Positions 17,936 through 25,427 of a stretch of DNA of 64,000 nt are shown here, in pieces. The notes under the pieces were generated by a model. It had not been told where the DNA came from, did not search any database, and saw only the letters and a list, made by a program, of their open reading frames with translations. Each line of letters begins with the position of its first letter. Within the stretch, counting starts at the first letter, position 1. Made by a program: the position numbers and the translations under genes. The stretch is from Lentzea sp. NBRC 105346 (GTDB taxonomy: Bacteria > Actinomycetota > Actinomycetes > Mycobacteriales > Pseudonocardiaceae): the NCBI RefSeq assembly GCF_030269605.1, contig NZ_BSTQ01000007.1:248001-312000 (forward strand), written 5' to 3'.

Positions 17936-18238
17936 ATGTCTGCTGCTGGTTGTGGAGCCCCCGCCCAGGGTGGCGCGGTCGCTGTTTCGGAGACCGAGAC
18001 CGTCGTCTCGGGCCGCGTGGTAGCCGGCGGCGCGCCCGTCGGTGGTGCTTATGTCCGTCTGCTCGACTCGTCCGGTGAGTTCACCGCCGAGGTCGTGTCG
18101 TCGCCTTCCGGTGACTTCCGCTTCTACGCGGCGGCCGGGACGTGGACCGTCCGTGCGCTGCACCGGACGGGCAACGGCCAGGCGTCGGTCGAGGCGACCG
18201 GGCCCGGTGTGCACGAGGTCGAGATCGCAGTGGCCTAG
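17936..18238 (+). CDS. DUF1416 (SseC-type) protein
   Basis: A 100-residue beta-sandwich-like protein with repeated strands (VVSGRVVAGGAPVGGAYVRLL, DFRFYAAAGTWTVRAL), resembling a carboxypeptidase-regulatory or transthyretin-like fold. It is the conserved partner of the upstream sulfurtransferase gene. An N-terminal GCGAP cysteine may accept sulfur; that is a guess. A strong terminator follows 15 bp after the stop, closing the leader-DUF4395-sulfurtransferase-DUF1416 unit. Confidence 0.88.
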   Translation: MSAAGCGAPAQGGAVAVSETETVVSGRVVAGGAPVGGAYVRLLDSSGEFTAEVVSSPSGDFRFYAAAGTWTVRALHRTGNGQASVEATGPGVHEVEIAVA

Positions 18239-18252
18239 TTGGAGATGAGGGA

Positions 18253-18280
18253 CGCCCCGGTGGTCTTCGCCACCGGGGCG
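18253..18280 (+). terminator. Rho-independent terminator after DUF1416
   Basis: CGCCCCGGTGG at 18253 pairs perfectly with CCACCGGGGCG at 18270-18280 around TCTTCG. It is followed by the T-containing TTCTGCTGTG. Confidence 0.85.
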
Positions 18281-18457
18281 TTCTGCTGTGCCGGGCTTCG
18301 CGGGCCGGTTGAGTCGTGGGGCGGGTGGTGACGGCCCTGGGATTGTCGGGGGCTGGCGCTACGGTCGGCTGGGGGTGTGTCGGCGCGCTGGCGTTGTGAG
18401 CTGCCCCCGTATCTCAGGCTAGTGAGGGGGACCGACAGTTCGGGGGCCAGCGGTTGT

Positions 18458-18481
18458 GGGGTGCGGGTTCGGGGGTGCGGG
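18458..18481 (+). other. Potential G-quadruplex
   Basis: Four G-tracts of 4, 3, 5 and 3 are separated by exactly 3-nt loops (TGC, TTC, TGC), a canonical intramolecular G4 pattern on the plus strand, inside the gene-free repeat stretch. Confidence 0.55.
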
Positions 18482-18954
18482 AACGCCCGGCTCGGGGTGC
18501 GGGAACGTACGACGTGGGTCGGGAACGTACGACTCGCGCGGGGCTGGGTGGGCGACACGCGGGGGCGGAGTGGGCGACGCGCGGCGCGAAGTGCGGACTC
18601 GCGGGTGCTGGGTTGAGGGCTCGCCGGGGCTGAACTGGGGACTCGCGCGCATCGGGTGCGGGAGCGTCAAACTCGGGGTGCGGGAGCGTCAGACTCGGGG
18701 GTCCGGACGGTAAGACTCGCGGTCGGGAACGTACAGCTCAGGGGGCGGGAACGTACGACTCGCGCAGTTGACGGGCCCCGTGTCGCGCGAGGCGCGGAGC
18801 GCGAGCCGGTTTGGGCATCTACCGCACGAGCGACCGACACGAAGGCGACCACGCGCGGAACCGGCACGAAAGCTGGCGACCACGCACGGAACAGGCAGCC
18901 AACCAAGCGACGACGCACCCAGAGTGGGGCGCGTCTGGTGGGCACGTACGGAAC

Positions 18955-19097
18955 GCGATTGGGGCTTGACTTGGGGTGCGGCGTGGTAGCCCTTGTCGGG
19001 CCGGCAGATCTTGCATCTGCCGGCGGAGCCGGCCCACCACGCCGCCCGAAGGGATCGAACACAGCGCCCCTGCGGTTCCAAGTCAAGCCCCAATCGC
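18955..19097. repeat. 143-bp nested inverted repeat
   Basis: The outer arms are a perfect 20-bp inverted repeat (18955-18974 with 19078-19097; arm reads GCGATTGGGGCTTGACTTGG). Inside lies a 10-bp pair, GCGGCGTGGT at 18978-18987 with 19036-19045. Further in is a 10-bp hairpin GCCGGCAGAT at 19000-19009 with 19015-19024. An alternative pairing GGGCCGGC (18998-19005) with GCCGGCCC (19028-19035) would exclude the inner hairpin. Confidence 0.8.
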
Positions 19098-19284
19098 ACG
19101 CGCGAAGCGCGTCCCGGAAGACGCAGCGCCCCACGACACCGGCAGCCAACAAAAGAACAACCACGCACGCAACCGGCAGCCAAGCGAGCAACCACGTACA
19201 CAGCCGGCAGCCAAAGAGCACGCACAAAGCCACGCGGCGCGTGGGCTTGGACACCGGGGCGCCACCCGCGCAGACCTGGGGAGA

Positions 19285-19290
19285 TATCCT
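19285..19290 (+). promoter_or_regulatory. Candidate -10 of leaderless small ORF and nitrobindin gene
   Basis: TATCCT ends 6 nt before the GTG at 19297, placing transcription start at or next to the start codon. Confidence 0.5.
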
Positions 19291-19296
19291 CTTCCG

Positions 19297-19395
19297 GTGG
19301 AACACTTCTTCACCGGACTCCTGGTCTTCGTGACGCTGCTGATCACGTGGTTCGCCGGATACGTGGTCTACCGCCTCTACTCCGACCAGCGATGA
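19297..19395 (+). CDS. Small single-pass membrane protein (32 residues)
   Basis: The GTG-initiated frame reads MEHFFTGLLVFVTLLITWF then AGYVVYRLYSDQR. It is one hydrophobic helix with a short basic tail on the cytoplasmic side. Its TGA overlaps the ATG of the nitrobindin-like gene by 4 bp, the strongest sign that it is translated. A -10-like TATCCT lies 6 nt upstream, so the two genes probably form a leaderless operon. Function unknown. Confidence 0.65.
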   Translation: MEHFFTGLLVFVTLLITWFAGYVVYRLYSDQR

Positions 19396-20018
19396 GCGCG
19401 GTCCCCGGCAGCGGCGACGAAGCCGTCCGCATCGCAGCCGAGCGGGCGGCGGCGACCCGCGCCCGCAACCTGCCCCAGTTCGACGACATGCCGGTCCCTG
19501 GCGACACGGCGAACCTGCGCGAGGGCCCGAACCTGCACGACGCGCTGCTCAGCGTTCTGCCGCTCGTCGGCGTGTGGCGCGGCACGGGTGAGGTCGTGTA
19601 CCCGACGATCGACGGGCCGTTCACGTTCGGGCAGCAGATCACGTTCGCGCACGATGGGCGGCCGTTCCTCGTCTACGAGGCGCGTAGCTGGCTGCTCAAC
19701 GACGCGGGCGAGGTCATTCGGCCGGCGGCTCGGGAGACCGGGTTCTGGCGGCCGCAGCCGGACGACACCATCGAGGTGTTGCTGACCCACAACACCGGTA
19801 TCGCCGAGCTGTACTACGGCAAGCCGCGCACGCAGACGTCGTGGGAGTTCTCCACCGACGCGGTGATCCGCACGGCGACCGCCAAGGACGTCACGGCCGC
19901 GCAGCGCCTGTACGGCATCGTGAACAACGGCGACCTGGCGTACGTCGAGGAACGCGCGATGGTCGGGCAGCCCATGCAGCCGCACACCTCGGCCCACCTC
20001 GTTCGCATCGCCGGCTAA
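19392..20018 (+). CDS. Nitrobindin-like / FABP-like beta-barrel heme-binding protein
   Basis: A 208-residue protein with a 30-residue helical N-terminus and a THAP4/nitrobindin-type ten-stranded barrel (LPLVGVWRGTGEVVYPTIDGPFTF, GRPFLVYEARSWLL, ETGFWRPQPD, EVLLTHNTGIAELYYG). His at LLTHNTG and the C-terminal HTSAHLVRI are candidates for the heme-coordinating positions; only one is expected to bind. In M. tuberculosis the equivalent Rv0813c sits beside sseC2 and cysA2. Likely role is NO or peroxynitrite chemistry, or small-ligand binding. The ATG overlaps the preceding small ORF. Confidence 0.88.
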   Translation: MSAVPGSGDEAVRIAAERAAATRARNLPQFDDMPVPGDTANLREGPNLHDALLSVLPLVGVWRGTGEVVYPTIDGPFTFGQQITFAHDGRPFLVYEARSWLLNDAGEVIRPAARETGFWRPQPDDTIEVLLTHNTGIAELYYGKPRTQTSWEFSTDAVIRTATAKDVTAAQRLYGIVNNGDLAYVEERAMVGQPMQPHTSAHLVRIAG

Positions 20019-20034
20019 GACCGGCTCAGACCGG

Positions 20035-20064
20035 TTGGATTGTTCAACAATCCTCCAATACGAT
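20035..20064 (+). promoter_or_regulatory. Promoter with palindromic operator for pxpBC
   Basis: GGATTGTTCAACAATCC (20037-20053) is palindromic around a central base. It sits between a -35-like TTGGAT (20035-20040) and a -10-like TACGAT (20059-20064) with an 18-nt spacer. The -10 ends 6 nt before the pxpB ATG at 20071, so the mRNA looks leaderless and a bound repressor (a GntR type is a guess) would block polymerase directly. Confidence 0.6.
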
Positions 20065-20070
20065 GGGCCT

Positions 20071-20661
20071 ATGCTGCTGCGGCGCTGCGGGACCGACGCG
20101 GTCCTGGTCGAGGTCGACTCACTCGGCCAGGTGGCGGCCGTCCGCGCCGCGCTCCAAGGCATCCCCGAGGTCGTGGAGCTCGTGCCCGCCGCACGGACCG
20201 TGCTGGTCGTCGGCGGGCTCGCCCAGGTGCGTCAAAAGCTCGAGAACATCGATCTGAGCGCACCTCCGCAGACCGACAAGCAAAAGATCGTCATCCCGGT
20301 CCACTACGACGGGCCGGACCTGGAGCTCGTCGCCGACACTGCGAACCTCACCAAAGAGCAGGTCGTCGAGCTCCACACCGGGGCCACGTACGAGGTCGCG
20401 TTCTGCGGCTTCGCCCCCGGCTTCGGCTACCTGACCGGTCTGCCGGAACCCCTTCAGCAGCCCAGGCTCGACGAACCCCGCACCAAAGTCCCAGCAGGAT
20501 CCGTGGGCATCGCGGGCGAGTACACCGCCGCGTACCCCCGCGCGACGCCCGGCGGCTGGCGACTGATCGGACGGACGGAGATCACGCTGTTCGACCCGCG
20601 AGCAGACCGGCCCACGCTGCTCGCGCCCGGCGACGAGGTGCGCTTCGAGGTGGCCGGATGA
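20071..20661 (+). CDS. pxpB: 5-oxoprolinase subunit PxpB (KipI-like)
   Basis: PxpA, PxpB and PxpC together hydrolyse 5-oxoproline (pyroglutamate) to glutamate with ATP. This 196-residue subunit shows the KipI pattern: IPVHYDGPDLELVA, FCGFAPGFGYLTGLP, PRTKVPAGSVGIAGEYTAAYPRATPGGWRLIG. The ATG at 20071 is chosen because the earlier in-frame ATG at 20035 lies inside the promoter/operator. Coupled to pxpC by ATGA. No pxpA is present in the window. Confidence 0.9.
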   Translation: MLLRRCGTDAVLVEVDSLGQVAAVRAALQGIPEVVELVPAARTVLVVGGLAQVRQKLENIDLSAPPQTDKQKIVIPVHYDGPDLELVADTANLTKEQVVELHTGATYEVAFCGFAPGFGYLTGLPEPLQQPRLDEPRTKVPAGSVGIAGEYTAAYPRATPGGWRLIGRTEITLFDPRADRPTLLAPGDEVRFEVAG

Positions 20662-21509
20662 GGCGGTTGACGGTGCTCGCCACCGGCCCGCAGGCGCTCG
20701 TCCAGGACCTCGGCCGGCCCGGCCACGCCCACCTCGGCGTACCGCCGTCCGGCGCGCTCGACGCCCCCAGCCTGACGCTCGCCAACCGGCTCGTCGGCAA
20801 CCCCGAGGACGCGGCCGGGCTCGAACTGCTGCTCGGCGGCTTCACCGCAAGAGCCCACGGGTCCTGCACGATCGCGGTCACCGGACCGTCGGCCGAGATC
20901 AGGAAGAACGGCAGGCTGGTCGACTCGCACGCGCCGATCCACCTCGCCGAGGACGACGTCGTGCAGGTCGGCACACCACGGACCGGTCTGCGCTGCTACC
21001 TCGCGGCATCGGGCGGGATCGACGTGGACAAGCAGCTGGGCAGCCGCAGCACCGACGTCCTCTCCGGCATCGGACCGGCCCCACTCAAGGTCGACGACGT
21101 GCTGCCGCTCGGAACCCCTGGCGTACCAACGGGAGAAGACGTCGTTCCCCCGGTCAACGCACCACAAGAGCTCGCCATCCCGATCGTCCTCGGCCCCCGC
21201 GACGACTGGTTCGAGCAACCGGCCGAGCAGCTGAGAAGAGGCCGTTGGACGATGTCCGACCGCAGCAACCGGGTCGGCGCGCGCCTCGACGGTACGGCGC
21301 TGCAAAGAAAGCAGAACGGCGAGCTGCCGAGTGAGGGCCTCGTCACCGGAGCTGTGCAGATTCCGCCCAACGGACTGCCCGTGATCTTCCTGAACGATCA
21401 TCCAACGACCGGCGGCTATCCGGTGATCGGAGTCGTTCCCGCTGGTTATCTGCCTCACATCGGCCAGGCGCGACCAGGCGTGAAAGTGCGGTTCCAGCCC
21501 GTCGAATGA
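20658..21509 (+). CDS. pxpC: 5-oxoprolinase subunit PxpC (biotin-dependent carboxyltransferase-like)
   Basis: A 283-residue KipA-type subunit with the standard opening LVQDLGRPGHAHLGVPPSGALD and LANRLVGNPEDAAGLE, followed by YLAASGGIDV and LPVIFLNDHPTTGGYPVIGVV. It starts at the ATG that overlaps the pxpB stop; the longer open frame from 20040 is only pxpB read out of frame. It forms the PxpBC complex. A GT87 gene follows after 83 bp with its own ribosome-binding site. Confidence 0.92.
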   Translation: MRRLTVLATGPQALVQDLGRPGHAHLGVPPSGALDAPSLTLANRLVGNPEDAAGLELLLGGFTARAHGSCTIAVTGPSAEIRKNGRLVDSHAPIHLAEDDVVQVGTPRTGLRCYLAASGGIDVDKQLGSRSTDVLSGIGPAPLKVDDVLPLGTPGVPTGEDVVPPVNAPQELAIPIVLGPRDDWFEQPAEQLRRGRWTMSDRSNRVGARLDGTALQRKQNGELPSEGLVTGAVQIPPNGLPVIFLNDHPTTGGYPVIGVVPAGYLPHIGQARPGVKVRFQPVE

Positions 21510-21592
21510 CACAACACTGGCCAAAAGGATGAAACTCCTTCACCGGTGCTGGCTACATTTGGTTGTAGATCCATCGCCTGGGGGAGTTGCCG

Positions 21593-22762
21593 ATGTTGAC
21601 CCGCTTCTGGGGCGCAGCCATGCCGAAAAACGGCATACGCGCCCGAACCGCCGTGCGAATCTGGCTCGTCGCGATGACGGCCGCGGTCATATACGTGCTG
21701 GTCAGACACGGTAGCGGCTTGATCGACATGCGGGTCTACCAAGTCGGCGGCGAGCAGTGGCTGAACAACGCGCCGCTGTACGAGAACTTCCCCGGCCCGT
21801 TCAACCTGCCGTTCACGTACCCGCCCTTCGCGGCCGTCCTGTTCAGCGCGGTCGCGTTGCTGCCGTGGGGCCTGGTGGTGGCGCTGTGGACGATCGGCGG
21901 GCTCGCCCTGTTCACCGGCGCCTGCCTGGCCGCCGCATGGCACATTCCGCAACGCACGATGGTGATCGGCCTTCTGGTCGCCGCGGCGTGCCTCGTTCTC
22001 GACCCGATCCGCGGCACGCTGGAGCTGGGGCAGATCAACATGCTGCTGATGGGCCTGGTCGCCCTGGACTGCCTGCTGCCGCGCACGCCGTGGCCGAGGG
22101 GCATGCTGATCGGCATCGCGGCCGCGATCAAGCTGACGCCGGCGATCTTCATCCTGTTCTTCCTGCCCCGCAAGCAGTGGCAGCCCGCCGTCACCGCGGT
22201 GCTGACCTTCATCGGCACCGCCGTCATCGGCTGGGCGTTGGCGCCCAAGGACTCCGCGGCCTTCTGGCTGCACGCGATGCTCGACCCCGGCCGCGTCGGC
22301 GGCCTCGCGTACACGAGCAACCAGTCGATCAAGGGGCTGCTCTTCCGGCTCGGCATCGGCACCCCGCTGTGGGCGTTGCTGTGCGTCGCCGTGGTCGCGC
22401 TCGCGTGGTTCGTGGTCGCGCGCAGCCGCGACGACCTGGCGGCGATGCTCGCGGTCGCGACGGCCGGACTGCTCGTTTCGCCCGTTTCCTGGTCGCACCA
22501 CTGGGTGTGGATCGGCCCGGCGCTGATCTACTTGTATGTCAACGCGCGCAAGGCGCTGATCCCCGTCGCGCTCGTCTTCGCGATCGGACCGCACTGGCTG
22601 CTGCCGAACACCGGCGACCAGGAGCTGCAGTGGTCGTGGTGGCAGCACATTGTCGGCAACAGCTACGTGTGGCTCGGCCTGGCCCTGCTGGTCCACCTGG
22701 CCCGGCAGACCCGCAAGCCGTCCATCGACCGGCGCATTGACGCAGTGGTCCAGACCACTTAG
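21593..22762 (+). CDS. GT87-family polyprenol-phosphate-mannose-dependent glycosyltransferase
   Basis: A 389-residue integral membrane GT-C enzyme with about ten membrane helices. The early acidic motif LIDMRVYQVGG lies in the first extracytoplasmic loop, as in mycobacterial PimE-like alpha-mannosyltransferases (DUF2029/GT87), and LPFTYPPFAAVLF follows. The ATG at 21593 has a GGGGGAG site; the TTG at 21587 is too close to that site. It probably adds mannose to a lipoglycan or glycolipid at the outer face of the membrane. The LmeA-like protein at 15166 fits the same envelope pathway. Confidence 0.87.
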   Translation: MLTRFWGAAMPKNGIRARTAVRIWLVAMTAAVIYVLVRHGSGLIDMRVYQVGGEQWLNNAPLYENFPGPFNLPFTYPPFAAVLFSAVALLPWGLVVALWTIGGLALFTGACLAAAWHIPQRTMVIGLLVAAACLVLDPIRGTLELGQINMLLMGLVALDCLLPRTPWPRGMLIGIAAAIKLTPAIFILFFLPRKQWQPAVTAVLTFIGTAVIGWALAPKDSAAFWLHAMLDPGRVGGLAYTSNQSIKGLLFRLGIGTPLWALLCVAVVALAWFVVARSRDDLAAMLAVATAGLLVSPVSWSHHWVWIGPALIYLYVNARKALIPVALVFAIGPHWLLPNTGDQELQWSWWQHIVGNSYVWLGLALLVHLARQTRKPSIDRRIDAVVQTT

Positions 22763-22808
22763 CGTTGACCGAAGGCCGCCGCGGACCTCTACACACCTGG
22801 AGTTCCGC

Positions 22809-25361
22809 ATGCGCCGATTCCCTGCACTCCTCACGGTTCTCATAGCGGTGTTCGCCCTGGCCGTGCCCGCACAGGCCGCGACCGGGCTCACCGCGACCTT
22901 CTCCCGCACGGGCACGAGCGGGAAGTTCGTCGTCGCCAACTCGGGCACGACCGCGGTCACCGGCTGGTCGATCAAGTTCGATCTGCCCGCCGGTGTCACG
23001 GTGAGCAACGTCCAGAACGCGACCACCACCCAGAGCGGCACAAGAGTCACGCTCACCCCGGCCTACTACATCAACACCATCCAGCCGGGGCGCAACACCG
23101 AGCCGTACAGCCCGGCGTTCACGCTCAGCGCGGCGGCCGACCCGACCAGCTGCACGATCAACAACGCCGCCTGCGACGGGTCCGGCGATCCCGCGCCACC
23201 GGCGACCGGGGTCACCGCGGACTTCTCGCTCGCGGGCACCACCGCGAAGTTCGTGGTGCACAACAACACCACGGCCGCGATCGCCGACTGGTCGATCGTC
23301 TTCACCCTGCCCGCGGGCGTGACCGCGAGCAACGGCCAGCACGGCACGGTCACCCAGAACGGCACCACGGTGACGCTGGTTCCGGCCTTCTACAACAAGT
23401 CCGTGCCCGCGGGCGGCTCGACCGAGCCGTACAGCCCGACTTTCTCACTGAGCTCCGCGGTCGAGCCGATCACCTGTCGCATCAACAACTCCAACTGCGA
23501 CGGGTCCGCCGACACGCCGCCGACCGCGCCGGGCAACCTCACCTCGCCGGTGAAGACCACGCGCACGGTCTCGTTGTCCTGGAACGCTTCCAGCCCCGGC
23601 TCACTGCCCGTCGCGGGCTATGTCGTCTACAACGGCTCGGCGCAGGCGGCGGAGGTCACCACGACGAGCGCGACGGTCACCGGCCTGAACCCGAACACCG
23701 CCTACACGTTCACGGTGAAGGCCAAGGACACCAAGGGAACCCTGTCCGCGGCGAGCAACGCGCTGAACGTCACGACCAACAACCCGGCGGACGACACGCA
23801 GGCCCCGACGGCACCTGGGAACCTGCGCAGCACCGGCAAGGACGCGGGCAGCGTCTCCCTGGCGTGGAACGCCTCCACCGACAACAAGGGTGTCGCGAAC
23901 TACGACGTCTACGTCGGTTCCGCGGTGAAGACCACGGTCACCGGCACCACGGCGACGGTCACCGGGCTCGCGCCGTCGACGGCGTACACGTTCACCGTGC
24001 GGGCGCGCGACCTGTACGACAACGTGTCCACGCCGAGCAACGCGATCACCGTGACGACCTCCGACATCGTCGGCGGGTACGCCAAGGTCGGGTACTTCGT
24101 GCAGTGGGGCATCTACGGCCGCCAGTACTTCGTGCGCAACCTCGACACCACCGGCGCGGCCGCGAAGCTCACGCACATCAACTACGCGTTCGGCAACATC
24201 GACCCGGTCAACCTCACCTGCCTGCAAGGCGTGACGAAGGGCGTGTCGACAAATCCACAGGACCCGAACCAGGGCGACGGCGCGGGTGACGCGGAAGCCG
24301 ACTACGGCCGGGCCATGAGCGCCGCGCAGTCCGTCGACGGTGTCGGCGACACCGGCTGGGAGTCGTTGCGCGGCAACTTCAACCAGCTCAAGAAGCTCAA
24401 GGCCAAGTACCCCAACCTGAAGATCATGATCTCGTTGGGCGGCTGGACGTACTCGAAGTACTTCTCGGACGTGGCGGCGACCGACGCGGCCCGCAAGAAG
24501 TTCGTGACGTCCTGTTTGGACATCTACATCAAGGGCAACCTGCCCGTGTACCAGGGTGCCGGTGGCCCAGGCACCGCGGCCGGCATCTTCGACGGCATCG
24601 ACCTCGACTGGGAGTGGCCCGGCGCGGAAGGACACGCGGGCAACCACGTCAGTCCGAACGACAAGGTCAACAACTCGTTGCTGATCGAGGAGTTCCGCCG
24701 TCAGCTCGACGCGCTGGGCACCGCGAACGGCAAGCGCTACCAGCTCACCGCGTTCACGCCGGCCGACCCGGTGAAGATGGACGCGGGCTGGGAGCTGGCA
24801 CGCGTCGGGCAGTCGCTGGACATCTTCAACGTCCAGGGCTACGACTTCCACGGCGCCGGCAGCGACAACTCGTGGGAGCCGAACCGGACCGGCCACCAGG
24901 GCAACATCTACGCCGACGTGGACGACCCGTACTCGTTCCACTTCAGCGACGAGGCCGCGATCCAGAAGTACCTCGACGCCGGCGTGAACCCGCGCAAGCT
25001 GACCATCGGGCTGGCGTTCTACGGCCGTGGCTGGAAGGGCGTCACCGCGGGCGGCAAGAACGGTGAGTGGCAGGCGGCGACGGGTGCGGCGCCCGGTCAG
25101 TTCGACGTCGAAGCCGGCACCCGCGGGTACTCGAACCTGGTCGCGATGGTGCCGAACTGCACCGTCTACCACGACGAACAGGCCGGAGCCACGTACTGCT
25201 TCCAGGGCAACGGCGGCGAATGGTGGACGTTCGACGACGCGTGGTCGATCGCCAGGAAGACCGCGTGGCTGAAGAGCAAGGGGATGCTCGGGGCGATGAT
25301 CTGGGAGATGTCCGGTGACACCGGCGTCCTCATGAACGCCGTGAGTTCAGGCCTGCAGTAA
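22809..25361 (+). CDS. Secreted multidomain GH18 chitinase
   Basis: An 850-residue secreted enzyme. It has a signal peptide (1-23, cleavage after VPAQA), two tandem CBM2-like modules (about 24-130 and 133-237, each ending in a short Cys-Cys loop such as CTINNAAC), two fibronectin type III modules (about 240-330 and 335-420, each opening PTAPGNL), and a GH18 barrel (about 424-850). The catalytic signature D595-G-I-D-L-D-W-E602 is complete, with E602 as acid/base. The two CBMs and the two FnIII modules look like internal duplications. GGAG precedes the ATG. A long hairpin follows the stop. Confidence 0.95.
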   Translation: MRRFPALLTVLIAVFALAVPAQAATGLTATFSRTGTSGKFVVANSGTTAVTGWSIKFDLPAGVTVSNVQNATTTQSGTRVTLTPAYYINTIQPGRNTEPYSPAFTLSAAADPTSCTINNAACDGSGDPAPPATGVTADFSLAGTTAKFVVHNNTTAAIADWSIVFTLPAGVTASNGQHGTVTQNGTTVTLVPAFYNKSVPAGGSTEPYSPTFSLSSAVEPITCRINNSNCDGSADTPPTAPGNLTSPVKTTRTVSLSWNASSPGSLPVAGYVVYNGSAQAAEVTTTSATVTGLNPNTAYTFTVKAKDTKGTLSAASNALNVTTNNPADDTQAPTAPGNLRSTGKDAGSVSLAWNASTDNKGVANYDVYVGSAVKTTVTGTTATVTGLAPSTAYTFTVRARDLYDNVSTPSNAITVTTSDIVGGYAKVGYFVQWGIYGRQYFVRNLDTTGAAAKLTHINYAFGNIDPVNLTCLQGVTKGVSTNPQDPNQGDGAGDAEADYGRAMSAAQSVDGVGDTGWESLRGNFNQLKKLKAKYPNLKIMISLGGWTYSKYFSDVAATDAARKKFVTSCLDIYIKGNLPVYQGAGGPGTAAGIFDGIDLDWEWPGAEGHAGNHVSPNDKVNNSLLIEEFRRQLDALGTANGKRYQLTAFTPADPVKMDAGWELARVGQSLDIFNVQGYDFHGAGSDNSWEPNRTGHQGNIYADVDDPYSFHFSDEAAIQKYLDAGVNPRKLTIGLAFYGRGWKGVTAGGKNGEWQAATGAAPGQFDVEAGTRGYSNLVAMVPNCTVYHDEQAGATYCFQGNGGEWWTFDDAWSIARKTAWLKSKGMLGAMIWEMSGDTGVLMNAVSSGLQ

Positions 25362-25364
25362 GTG

Positions 25365-25415
25365 CCGTTATGGCCACCTTCACTGCGCTGAACGCAGTGA
25401 AGGTGGCCATAACGG
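25365..25415. terminator. 23-bp perfect hairpin between convergent chitinase and pabC-like genes
   Basis: 25365-25387 is the exact reverse complement of 25393-25415, with a 5-nt CTGAA loop. It lies between two converging stops and would form on either transcript. No T-tract, so any termination would rely on the stem alone. Confidence 0.75.
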
Positions 25416-25427
25416 TTCACGCGGCGA

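Larger units (their letters stand above)
18281..19284. repeat. Gene-free repeat- and palindrome-rich stretch of about 1 kb
   Basis: No credible gene is seen in this stretch. The left half is G-rich with dispersed copies of GGGAACGTACGAC (18501, 18521, 18747, and a variant at 18725), often followed by TCGCG, and strings of GGGTGCGGGA. The right half carries four copies of (C)GGCAGCCAA (near 18893, 19141, 19175, 19205) with ACCACGCACG-like words between. A 143-bp nested palindrome lies in the middle. Open frames here run straight through the repeats on both strands, so they are not taken as genes. Confidence 0.7.

Noticed and set aside
18990..19077. tRNA-like sequence (GTTCGATCCC on the minus strand)
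   Set aside because: The T-loop-like word is there, but no acceptor stem, anticodon arm or D-arm can be folded; the pairing belongs to the nested palindrome.
18500..19230. CRISPR array
   Set aside because: Repeats are short, unevenly spaced and of two unrelated kinds, with no constant repeat/spacer lengths and no cas genes.
19031..19284. Coding frames crossing the repeat stretch on both strands
   Set aside because: They read through palindrome arms and direct repeats, show no conserved motif, and have no start signal before 19297.
21455..23056. 533-residue minus-strand frame
   Set aside because: Lies opposite the GT87 and chitinase genes, which have clear domains; this frame is Arg/Gln-rich composition noise.
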